Positions 1-6,435 are shown, counted from the stretch's first letter. The stretch: 6,781 nucleotides of DNA from Lentisphaerota bacterium (GCA_016929365.1 JAFGIZ010000230.1:1-6781); one strand, 5' to 3'. The notes: a model not told the origin generated them from the sequence alone. Numbers and translations: made by a program.

Positions 1-329
1 CCGTTGTAGAAGAAATAGCCGATACCGTGCGCCTTGAAGACGTCAATCACGCGCGCGAAATCGCGGCGCCGCGCGTCCTTGAGCTTGTAGCGGCACGTGC
101 CGATCGCGCCCGCCGCCGGCGTCGTCCGCAAGAGCGCTATCTCGTCCGGGTCCTGCGCCGAGAGGTCAAGCAACTCCTCCTTCAGAACGCCTTCGATCCC
201 GTGCCAGCCGGCGTACAGGTTCCCGAAGGTGTCCGGATAGGCGCGGCACCCCTCGATGACGCCGTAGAGGGAGTTGTTGATTACCGGCGACGGGCCGCCG
301 GACTGCGCGATAACGACGTTTTTCGCCAT
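1..329 (-). CDS. pfp: Phosphofructokinase, PPi-dependent type (N-terminal part, cut by window edge)
   Basis: The minus-strand frame opens at an ATG at 329 and runs off the left edge after 109 full codons, so only the N-terminal part is present. The product begins MAKNVVIAQSGGPSPVIN. The glycine-rich QSGGPxxVIN loop (residues 9-18) is the nucleotide/pyrophosphate loop of the phosphofructokinase superfamily in its PPi-type variant; ATP-type bacterial PfkA has GGDxPGxN here. A second block, GAIGTCRYKL (74-83), matches the family's G-x-G-[TS]-x-R-x-K segment. The visible end, IGYFFYNG, leads into the family's usual YNGGNDS strand. The enzyme would phosphorylate fructose 6-phosphate to fructose 1,6-bisphosphate in the cytoplasm, reversibly if PPi is the donor. 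An AGGAG ribosome site lies 7 nt before the ATG. The gene diverges from the glycosyl transferase gene. The family call is firm; the donor (PPi or ATP) is inferred from the loop, and the decisive residues lie outside the window. Confidence 0.88.
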   Translation of the reverse strand, partial: MAKNVVIAQSGGPSPVINNSLYGVIEGCRAYPDTFGNLYAGWHGIEGVLKEELLDLSAQDPDEIALLRTTPAAGAIGTCRYKLKDARRRDFARVIDVFKAHGIGYFFYN

Positions 330-336
330 ACTGCAT

Positions 337-341
337 CTCCT
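337..341 (-). promoter_or_regulatory. Ribosome binding site of the phosphofructokinase gene
   Basis: On the minus strand the sequence reads GAGGAGATGCAGT before the ATG. AGGAG (337-341) lies 7 nt from the start codon, which is near-ideal and fixes the start at 329. Confidence 0.75.
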
Positions 342-356
342 CTTTTGAACCCCGGC

Positions 357-384
357 AGCGTAGCATACCCGCGCGCAAAGGCAA
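357..384 (-). promoter_or_regulatory. Possible weak sigma70-like promoter for the phosphofructokinase gene
   Basis: On the minus strand, TTGCCT (379-384) and TACGCT (357-362) are separated by 16 bp. Each matches its consensus at 4 of 6 positions. This would start transcription about 20 nt upstream of the start codon, just ahead of the ribosome site. The match is weak, and an overlapping TATGCT at 361-366 could serve instead. Confidence 0.25.
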
Positions 385-419
385 CCCGTGTGCCGTCCGC
401 GAAAAAGCCCATTCCGGAT

Positions 420-449
420 TAGACACCGCCCCGCCGCCGCTGTTATAGT
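420..449 (+). promoter_or_regulatory. Sigma70-like promoter for the glycosyl transferase gene, giving a very short leader
   Basis: TAGACA (420-425, 5 of 6 to TTGACA) and TATAGT (444-449, 5 of 6 to TATAAT) are separated by 18 bp, in an otherwise GC-rich region. Transcription would begin about 6-8 nt after the -10 box, near 456, only a few bases before the ATG at 461. No Shine-Dalgarno sequence precedes that ATG, which fits a leaderless or near-leaderless transcript. The promoter match is seen; its activity is inferred. Confidence 0.5.
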
Positions 450-460
450 GTGCCGTCATC

Positions 461-2020
461 ATGTGGTTCCGGCAATCCAGCGGGGTCAGCCCCATTTACA
501 CGCCGCGCGAATTCCGGCAACTGCTCGACCGGGAATGCCGGCGGGCGGACCGCTACCGGAGCCGCTTTTCCCTCGCCGTTTTCGAGGTCGGCACCTCCGA
601 CGAGAACAGCGTCCTCATCCGCCGCCTGGTCCGCACCATGCATAACCGGTTCCGACGGACCGACGAGCTGGGCTGGTACAGCCGGCGCGAGCTCGGCGTG
701 ATGCTGCCTTTTACTCCCGCGGAAGGCGCGTGGAAGGTCGCGGAATACGTCTCGGAAATCGTGGCCGCCGTCACCTCGCCCCCGGCCTTCACGATCTATA
801 CCTACCCCTCGGACAACTGGCCGCGCCGCACCTGGTGGCAGCGCCTGTTCGGGCCCGGATCCGTCGGCGCCCGGCTCAACCGTCTCAAGCCGATCGGCGT
901 CAGCCGGCCCGACGATTTTCATTCGCTGATCGTGCGCGAGCGCGCACGGGCCGATCGCAACGGGCACAATTTTTCACTCCTGGTCTTTCGCCTCAGCGGC
1001 GCGCCGCAGCAGGCGGCGGCAGAGCGGCGGCTGGTCTCGCAGCTCAACGAGCGGTTGCGGGATACCGACGAAATGGGCTGGTACGACCCGCGCCACGTCG
1101 GGGCGATCCTGCCCTACGTCATCCGCGAGGACGCCGAAAAAATCGCCGACGCGCTCTGCCGGACCGTTTTCGGGGAGCCCCGCCGGATTTATACCGTGTA
1201 CACCTATCCCGACAGCTGGTTTCCCGGCGACGACGTGCCCACGCCCTTCGCCGCAGACCGCGCGCGGGCCTCCGCGGCCAAACAGCGGCTCCCGCTTTAT
1301 TTTCCCGACGGCATCCCGCAAGCCGCGCCTCGCGAAAAGGAGGCGCTGCGCGCGCATGCGCATTTTATCTACCGGCCCATGCCGCGCTGGAAGCGAATGC
1401 TCGACGTGGCGGGCTCCGCGTTGCTGATCCTGCTGCTCTCCCCCGTCCTGCTGGCCGCGGCCGCGTGGATCCGCCTGGTGTCGCGGGGGCCCGTCCTCTT
1501 CCGCCAGGAACGGGTCGGCTATATGCGCTGGCCCTTTACCCTCTTCAAGTTCCGCACAATGCCCGTGAACGTTGATACCGACGAGCACTTGCGCTACGTG
1601 CGCAAGCTGATTGTCGAGGATAAGGAAACCCGGCCCATGACCAAGCTCGAACGCCCGCAGACGCTGATCCCCGGCGGCCGGGTGCTGCGCGCGGCCTGTG
1701 TCGACGAGCTGCCGCAGCTGTTCAACGTCCTCCGCGGCGACATGAGCCTCGTCGGGCCCCGCCCCTGCCTGCCTTACGAAGCCGAAGAATACCTGCGCTG
1801 GCACGCGCAGCGCTTCGACTCGGTCCCGGGCATGACCGGCCTGTGGCAGGTCCGCGGCAAGAACCGCACCACGTTCCAGGAAATGATCCGCTACGATATC
1901 AGCTACGAACGCAACCGCTCTCCGCTGTTCGATCTCAAGATCCTCTTCCTCACACCCTGGGCCATTCTAAAGCAGGTCAGGGAACCCGCCGCGCCGTCCG
2001 TGGAAGCTCGCCGGGCATGA
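461..2020 (+). CDS. Initiating phosphoglycosyl transferase (bacterial sugar transferase) with two N-terminal degenerate GGDEF-like domains
   Basis: The C-terminal part (residues ~307-510) is a monotopic bacterial sugar transferase (PF02397 type), which moves a sugar-phosphate from a UDP-sugar to undecaprenyl phosphate and so starts polysaccharide or glycan assembly at the inner membrane. Visible marks are: W310-K-R-M-L-D; a re-entrant hydrophobic helix at 316-340 with the family's Ser-Pro break (S327-P328); RQERVG (348-353); KFRTM (363-367); the catalytic Asp-Glu in DELPQ (415-419); and VGPRP (431-435). The first ~300 residues hold two copies of one fold, offset by about 135 residues. They share F-S-L-x-V-F (36-41 and 171-176), T-D-E-x-G-W-Y (67-73 and 202-208) and Y-T-Y-P (113-116 and 247-250). 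Their layout resembles GGDEF domains, but the GGDEF signature and the preceding metal/nucleotide segment are missing, so they cannot be cyclases. The sugar is unknown. The start at 461 is the first ATG after the promoter and has no ribosome site. The gene overlaps the next by 4 bp. Confidence 0.9.
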   Translation: MWFRQSSGVSPIYTPREFRQLLDRECRRADRYRSRFSLAVFEVGTSDENSVLIRRLVRTMHNRFRRTDELGWYSRRELGVMLPFTPAEGAWKVAEYVSEIVAAVTSPPAFTIYTYPSDNWPRRTWWQRLFGPGSVGARLNRLKPIGVSRPDDFHSLIVRERARADRNGHNFSLLVFRLSGAPQQAAAERRLVSQLNERLRDTDEMGWYDPRHVGAILPYVIREDAEKIADALCRTVFGEPRRIYTVYTYPDSWFPGDDVPTPFAADRARASAAKQRLPLYFPDGIPQAAPREKEALRAHAHFIYRPMPRWKRMLDVAGSALLILLLSPVLLAAAAWIRLVSRGPVLFRQERVGYMRWPFTLFKFRTMPVNVDTDEHLRYVRKLIVEDKETRPMTKLERPQTLIPGGRVLRAACVDELPQLFNVLRGDMSLVGPRPCLPYEAEEYLRWHAQRFDSVPGMTGLWQVRGKNRTTFQEMIRYDISYERNRSPLFDLKILFLTPWAILKQVREPAAPSVEARRA

Positions 2021-2412
2021 TCCCCGACCTGCAATCGAGCATCCTCTGCGACGATGTGCGGCAGGAACGCAACGGGAAATTCATCCTGATCGGGCTCTTC
2101 GACACGCTCGGCGTCCCCGCCTTTCCCGCCGTCTTCCAGCGTATCTGCCTCGTCAACCGCTGGTGTTGCGGCGAAGGCCGGTTCACCCAGCACAGCCGCA
2201 TCATCCGGCCCGACGGCAACGCGCTCGCCCGCGGCAAACCCGTCACGGTTGTCCTGGCCAATGCCGAAGCCACCGCGACCAGCGTGGAGTTCTTCGTAAA
2301 CGTCCGCTTCGAAACCGAGGGCACGTACTGGGTCGAAGTGCTCCTCGAGGACGACCTGCGCCTGCGCTACCCTCTCCGCGCCCGCGCGGTCAAACGCCCC
2401 GCCTCGCCGTAG
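2017..2412 (+). CDS. DUF6941-like small protein of unknown function
   Basis: A 131-residue protein beginning MIPDLQSSILCDDVRQE. Near the start it carries the block CDDVRQERNGKFILIGLFD, followed by FPAVFQRICLVNRWC, later a V-E-F-F-V-N-V-x-F-E-T-E-G-x-Y-W-V-E-V stretch, and RYPL near the end. From memory these blocks fit the DUF6941 family, small proteins seen in planctomycete-like and other bacteria. Alternating hydrophobic strands suggest a compact beta-sandwich. There is no signal peptide or membrane segment, so it is probably cytoplasmic. The chosen start is the ATG inside the ATGA that holds the stop of the transferase gene; this implies translational coupling. The frame stays open back to an ATG at 1843, but that stretch lies over the conserved end of the transferase. 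No biochemical function can be assigned. The pairing with a glycan-initiating enzyme hints at a role in polysaccharide synthesis, which is inference only. Confidence 0.78.
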   Translation: MIPDLQSSILCDDVRQERNGKFILIGLFDTLGVPAFPAVFQRICLVNRWCCGEGRFTQHSRIIRPDGNALARGKPVTVVLANAEATATSVEFFVNVRFETEGTYWVEVLLEDDLRLRYPLRARAVKRPASP

Positions 2413-2440
2413 CCTGTTTCGGGAAGAAACCCCCAACGCC

Positions 2441-3844
2441 ATGAGATCGTCCAGCACAATGAATAGGCCATACAACCTGGTATTCGTGTTCGCCGATCAA
2501 TGGCGTTTCCAGGCTACCGGCTACGCCGGTGACCGCAATGTGGTGACGCCGAATATCGACCGCTTTGCCGGTCAAAGCCTGAATTTCGCCAATGCCGTTT
2601 CGGGTTGCCCGGTATGCAGTCCGTACCGGGCGTCCCTGATGACGGGCGTGTATCCAAACCGTCACCGGATGATGGTTAATGACCAATGCCTGTACCGCCT
2701 ATACGAGGGCCCGTTCCTCGCCGAGTGTTTGCGCCATGCGGGTTACCGCACCGCCTACATCGGCAAATGGCACCTCGACGGAAACGGCCGGAATGCTTTT
2801 GTGCCGCCGGAGCGACGTCTCGGCTTCGACTGGTGGAAAGGGTTTGAGTGTTCGCACGACTATCAAGAATCGTACTACTACTGCGACGACGACCCTCGAC
2901 CGCACCGGTGGGCGGGATACGACGCGGACGCACAGACAGACGAGGCATGCCGATATCTCCGCGAGGAAACGGAAAACGCCCCCTTTGCGCTGTTTCTCTC
3001 CTGGGGGCCGCCGCACAATCCTTTTGGCAGTGCACCGGCGCAATTCGAGGCGATGTACAATCCGCAACGGATGCATTTGCCGCCCAACGTGCCCGAGGCA
3101 TTCGCGGACCAAGCCCGCGAAGAGCTGGCGGGCTACTACGCGCACTGTTCAGCGCTGGATGCGGCGTTTGGGCGGTTGCTGGGCACTCTTTCCGCAACCG
3201 GCCGGGATCGGGACACCATCGTCGTGTTTACGTCGGACCACGGAGACATGCTCGGCAGCCAGGGGCACTTCCGGAAGCAGAGGCCGTGGGCCGAGTCCAT
3301 TCGTGTCCCCTGCCTCGTGCGGCACCCAGGCGGGGCTGGGCCGGGAACCGACAACACGCCGCTCGATGCGCCGGACTTGATGCCGACGCTTCTGGCGCTC
3401 TGCGGGGCGTCCATCCCCGAGGCGTGCCAGGGGCGGGATTTCAGCCAAACGATCCTGAACGGAACCCCATCCGGAATCGAGGACGCGTTGCTGGCGCTGT
3501 ATGTGCCGTTTCATGAGTGGCGCTACGACAACGGCGGCCGCGAGTACCGGGGCCTTCATACCACACGCTATACCTACGTGCGGACTCTCGCGGGGCCGTG
3601 GTTGTTGTACGACAACGTCGCTGATCCCCGGCAGCGGCACAATCTTGTTGACGAACCGGCCCACGTGAAACGGGTCGCCGAGCTCGAGGCCAGGCTCACG
3701 GCCCGACTTCAGGAGGTGGGAGACGACTTCGTCGACGGCCGCAAGATCATCCAGCGCGAGCGTATCGCGCTCAATGAACAGGGCGAGATTGCCATCAGGT
3801 CATCCACGCTGCCGGAGCCATACCCGGGCGGATCTTGCGCGTAA
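2441..3844 (+). CDS. Type I (formylglycine-dependent) sulfatase, no visible signal peptide
   Basis: A 467-residue member of the S1 arylsulfatase family, which hydrolyses sulfate esters, usually on glycans. The nucleophile motif CSPYRASLMTG (C59 to G69) fits C-x-P-x-R-x4-T-G; C59 would become formylglycine, which needs a maturase not seen here. Metal and active-site blocks are A-D19-Q-W-R near the N-terminus, GKWHLDG (108-114), SWGPPHNP (187-194) and T-S-D266-H267-G-D, followed by K279. The C-terminal part has the usual R-Y-T-Y-V-R and G-P-W-L-L-Y-D-N strands. Length is normal. The N-terminus goes straight into the first core strand (NLVFVFADQ), leaving no room for a signal peptide, so the protein appears cytoplasmic, unusual for a catabolic sulfatase. 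ATG 2459 (residue 7) is an alternative start; neither has a well-placed ribosome site. Substrate cannot be told. The gene is 28 bp behind the DUF6941-like gene, and its codons are less G/C-biased than its neighbours'. Confidence 0.93.
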   Translation: MRSSSTMNRPYNLVFVFADQWRFQATGYAGDRNVVTPNIDRFAGQSLNFANAVSGCPVCSPYRASLMTGVYPNRHRMMVNDQCLYRLYEGPFLAECLRHAGYRTAYIGKWHLDGNGRNAFVPPERRLGFDWWKGFECSHDYQESYYYCDDDPRPHRWAGYDADAQTDEACRYLREETENAPFALFLSWGPPHNPFGSAPAQFEAMYNPQRMHLPPNVPEAFADQAREELAGYYAHCSALDAAFGRLLGTLSATGRDRDTIVVFTSDHGDMLGSQGHFRKQRPWAESIRVPCLVRHPGGAGPGTDNTPLDAPDLMPTLLALCGASIPEACQGRDFSQTILNGTPSGIEDALLALYVPFHEWRYDNGGREYRGLHTTRYTYVRTLAGPWLLYDNVADPRQRHNLVDEPAHVKRVAELEARLTARLQEVGDDFVDGRKIIQRERIALNEQGEIAIRSSTLPEPYPGGSCA

Positions 3845-3888
3845 CAGCCCTCACGAAACAGAAAGACCCTGCGAAAACGTTGGTCGCT

Positions 3889-3921
3889 CGCGCCGGTTTA
3901 CAGCCGCGCGAGACCGGCGCG
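3889..3921. terminator. Strong inverted repeat between convergent genes, possible bidirectional terminator
   Basis: CGCGCCGGT (3889-3897) and ACCGGCGCG (3913-3921) form a perfect 9-bp stem with a 15-nt loop. It sits 45 bp after the sulfatase stop and 77 bp after the end of the opposing GH112-like gene. No clear run of T follows on either strand, so it is not a textbook intrinsic terminator. Position and stability make a termination or mRNA-end-protecting role likely, but this is inference. Confidence 0.45.
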
Positions 3922-3937
3922 CCCTGGATGACCAGGG
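3922..3937. terminator. Second hairpin abutting the first
   Basis: CCCTGG (3922-3927) and CCAGGG (3932-3937) form a perfect 6-bp stem around the loop ATGA. It begins on the base after the 9-bp stem ends, so the two hairpins could stack. On the plus strand it is followed by AGCCATAAAAAGG; on the minus strand the T-run precedes rather than follows it. It is probably part of the same transcription-end region for the two convergent genes. Confidence 0.35.
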
Positions 3938-3997
3938 AGCCATAAAAAGGCCGTTGCGGACCGGTCGTTCCCATGGGCCGTTGCGCAGTGCAGGGCT

Positions 3998-6430
3998 TCA
4001 AGGGGTTTCCAGCCGCCAGTACACGGTCTGCCCGGGATCGAGAGATACGTCGATGCCTTCGCGGAGAGCCTCCCGGGACACCGGGCGGTCCCGGCCCTCG
4101 TCGAGATCCCGAAGCAGGAGCCCGCCTTCCGCCGCCGCGAGGCCGAGTACGGCCGGATCCAGCCGCACGCGCGCGTCCACTGCCCGCGGGCCGTGGTTGA
4201 ACACAATGGCGAGGCGCTCTTCCGGGTACGCGTAAACGGCCACGGACGGGTGATCGCTGTCGAGGCGTGCCAGGGCGTCCATGGCCCCCGCGAGATAGAA
4301 GGACAGCACCTTGAGAAAGCGAGGGTTGTTCCCGTAACCCGCGAGATAGCCGGCCCGCCCCCGGCCCGGTGACGCAAGCACCGCGGCCGGTCCGCCGTCC
4401 GCGTCGCGGGCGATCACGGCCGCGGTCGCGCGCGCGTCGATCAGCGTGTCGCCGTAGAACAGGGACGGCGCCGGCAATCCGAAGTCGCCGCGCAGCGGCG
4501 GCGGCAGGCGGTCCTCCACGAGTTCGGGCTGCCGTTTCAGGTAGGTATCCTGCATCGTGTCGAAGGCGGACGGGGAGCGGCCCGCATCGACCCAGCGCGT
4601 CACGTTCCAGAGTCGATCGGCGGCCCGCGCCGTGGCGGGTTCCCGGTACGCGATCCCGAGCAGGTCGCCGAGGGCGAACGTTCCGCCGGTGAGCGACGCC
4701 CCGCCCATGGCCAACAGCCCCCCGCCCCCCTCGACGTAGGCGCGGACCGCGCCGACCAGCTCCGGGTTTTCCCAGAGATCTCCGCCGGCCCAGGCCGTAT
4801 CCGGCTCGCCCGCGATGATCAGCAGTGCCGCGTCGTCCGGCACCCCGCCGGACGCGATTTGATCGAAGGAGACAAAACGGATCTTCACCGGCCAGTCGAC
4901 CATCGCCTTGAGGGTCTCCGTGCGGGACACATAGTGGCACGGCACGGTCCACGCGCGCATGGGCCCCCAGGCGTCCGCGATGTAAAACGTCAGCCCGTCG
5001 TTGTCGAACAGCCGTTTTTCGTATATCCGGCTGTGGATTTTCCGGAATTCCCGCATGGTGTCCACGATGGGCTCCCCCAACCCGGCGTCGAAGGCGCCCC
5101 GCACGTCCCCGCCGACGGTGATGCCCGCGGGACAGCGGACAAACGTCTCGCGCCGGATCCAGCGCCAATGCTCGGCCCACCGCTCGTGAAATATCTCGGG
5201 ATGGTCGCGCTCCAGGTTGATCCAGGGCAAACGCATGATGCGCCGGGCCGGGGAAGAAAACCCGGTCAGGCGGCGGACCGAAGGCGCGCCCCCGCTCAGG
5301 GAAAGAACGACTTCGTCGAATCCCGCCCTGTCGACGTCGCCCAGGTACGGTTCGACCCCCTTCCAGTCGTCGCCCCAGAACCAGCGAGACCGTCGGCCGC
5401 CCGCGTGGATGATGTCGTTCATGCCCCGCGCATATTCGCCCACTTCCTCGCGCATGAGGTCGATCCACCGGCGGTAAGCCGGATGCGGCAGGTAACCCTC
5501 TTCGCCATATCCGCGCTCCATGATCCACAATGGATCAAACGCCTCGCCGTAGCGCGCCTCGTACAACGCCAGGCGCGCGGGGTTCATACCGGCCCAGTAA
5601 GCGTACGCGGAGTACGCCATGTAGTCGCCCCGCTTTTCCCCGGCCGCGGGCGGCTGCCAGAGCAGGAGAAAGAAATATTGCAACGAGGTCGGGCGGAACA
5701 CGGACGCCTCCGGGAAGTTCCGCACCTTGGCCCGGACCTGCTCGTAGTGGAGGGCACGCCGCTCCGGGCTGGAGACGCCGTCCGTGTAACGCGGCGGATA
5801 CGATTTCTGGGGATTCGCGTGGGCGGATTTCACGATGGCGACCGGGAAAATCGCGCGGTACTGTTCACCCGTCGCGCCGCCGCGCACTTCGATCCGCCGG
5901 TTTGACCAATCCGCCTCCCACGCCGACGGCGGAAGAACGCGGCCGCTGCCCCGCGCCACCACCCGCACACGGCCGGGGTCCGTGCGCGGATCGAAATAGA
6001 ACTCGCGGGAATCGTACACCTCGCTGAGCGGGAGGCTCAGCGGGCCCTCGGCTTTTTCCTTCCACAGCGTCTTGAGGTAACAATGCACCCATTCCGAAGG
6101 ATCGTGGCTGGGCGGGGTATCCATGGCGGGGTGCAGCAGCAGCACCGGTTCAATGCCGGCGGCCTCGGCTTGCGGGGCCAATTCCTGCGCGGCCCAGCCG
6201 AGCCAGACGTGATTGCAGCCCATCGCCCGCAGGCGCGGCAGGGCGGTTTCCCAGTCCGCGTCCCGCTGCAGCGCGGTAACGATCGGCGCCGGGCGCTCGG
6301 AATTCCCCGGCGGCGGCATGGTGCGGCATCCGGCCGACACGGTGAGCGCCGCCCAAAGGAGCATGACCCACCGGAGCCCGCACATCATGCCGCGGCCGCA
6401 ACACCTCAATTGGATACGAAATACGGTCAT
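3998..6430 (-). CDS. GH112-family protein (galactosyl-hexosamine/rhamnose phosphorylase-like) with lipoprotein signal
   Basis: An 810-residue protein that aligns by eye along most of its length with GH112 phosphorylases such as bifidobacterial lacto-N-biose phosphorylase. These cleave Gal-beta-1,3-HexNAc or Gal-beta-1,4-rhamnose with phosphate to give galactose 1-phosphate. Matching blocks are the R-x-W-I-D helix leading to WGDDWKGVEPY, where D354 fits the catalytic acid (Asp313 of the bifidobacterial enzyme, from memory); AWGPMRAW (W488 to W494); IRFVSFD; and DTAWAGGDLWENPELV (from D544), followed by V-R-A-Y-V-E-G-G-G-G. A beta-rich tail ends the protein. The N-terminus has basic residues, a hydrophobic stretch (LRWVMLLWAALTV) and TVSAGC with C35 as probable lipidation site, so the protein would be exported and membrane-anchored; GH112 enzymes are normally cytoplasmic. 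ATG 6430 is chosen because AGG lies 7 nt upstream; GTG 6436 and ATG 6388 or 6385 are alternatives. The segment matching the enzymes' D-P-x-x-x-Y-N motif is replaced here, so activity may differ or be lost. Confidence 0.85.
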   Translation of the reverse strand: MTVFRIQLRCCGRGMMCGLRWVMLLWAALTVSAGCRTMPPPGNSERPAPIVTALQRDADWETALPRLRAMGCNHVWLGWAAQELAPQAEAAGIEPVLLLHPAMDTPPSHDPSEWVHCYLKTLWKEKAEGPLSLPLSEVYDSREFYFDPRTDPGRVRVVARGSGRVLPPSAWEADWSNRRIEVRGGATGEQYRAIFPVAIVKSAHANPQKSYPPRYTDGVSSPERRALHYEQVRAKVRNFPEASVFRPTSLQYFFLLLWQPPAAGEKRGDYMAYSAYAYWAGMNPARLALYEARYGEAFDPLWIMERGYGEEGYLPHPAYRRWIDLMREEVGEYARGMNDIIHAGGRRSRWFWGDDWKGVEPYLGDVDRAGFDEVVLSLSGGAPSVRRLTGFSSPARRIMRLPWINLERDHPEIFHERWAEHWRWIRRETFVRCPAGITVGGDVRGAFDAGLGEPIVDTMREFRKIHSRIYEKRLFDNDGLTFYIADAWGPMRAWTVPCHYVSRTETLKAMVDWPVKIRFVSFDQIASGGVPDDAALLIIAGEPDTAWAGGDLWENPELVGAVRAYVEGGGGLLAMGGASLTGGTFALGDLLGIAYREPATARAADRLWNVTRWVDAGRSPSAFDTMQDTYLKRQPELVEDRLPPPLRGDFGLPAPSLFYGDTLIDARATAAVIARDADGGPAAVLASPGRGRAGYLAGYGNNPRFLKVLSFYLAGAMDALARLDSDHPSVAVYAYPEERLAIVFNHGPRAVDARVRLDPAVLGLAAAEGGLLLRDLDEGRDRPVSREALREGIDVSLDPGQTVYWRLETP

Positions 6431-6435
6431 ACACA

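Noticed and set aside
27..422. 131-residue plus-strand frame at the left edge
   Set aside because: It is antisense to the phosphofructokinase gene, which has a good ribosome site and family motifs, and then runs into the promoter region.
974..1804. 276-residue open frame on the minus strand
   Set aside because: It is antisense to the transferase catalytic region and has no domain signature; the plus-strand frame carries DELPQ and VGPRP.
1843..2016. Upstream extension of the DUF6941-like gene to ATG 1843
   Set aside because: It would overlap 178 bp of the conserved transferase end, and the extension looks like frame-shifted transferase. The ATGA start at 2017 is far more economical.
2416..2430. 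GTTTC/GAAAC inverted repeat after the DUF6941-like stop
   Set aside because: The stem is only 5 bp with a 5-nt loop and no T-run follows, so it does not support a terminator between the two genes.
3795..5528. 577-residue open frame on the minus strand
   Set aside because: It is a +1-type shadow of the GH112-like gene, extremely rich in Arg and Gly, and runs past that gene's stop into the intergenic hairpins.
4859..5905. 348-residue open frame on the plus strand
   Set aside because: It lies wholly opposite the GH112-like gene, whose frame shows clear family motifs. Its product is rich in Arg, Pro and Ala with no recognisable domain, as expected of a GC-rich antisense shadow.
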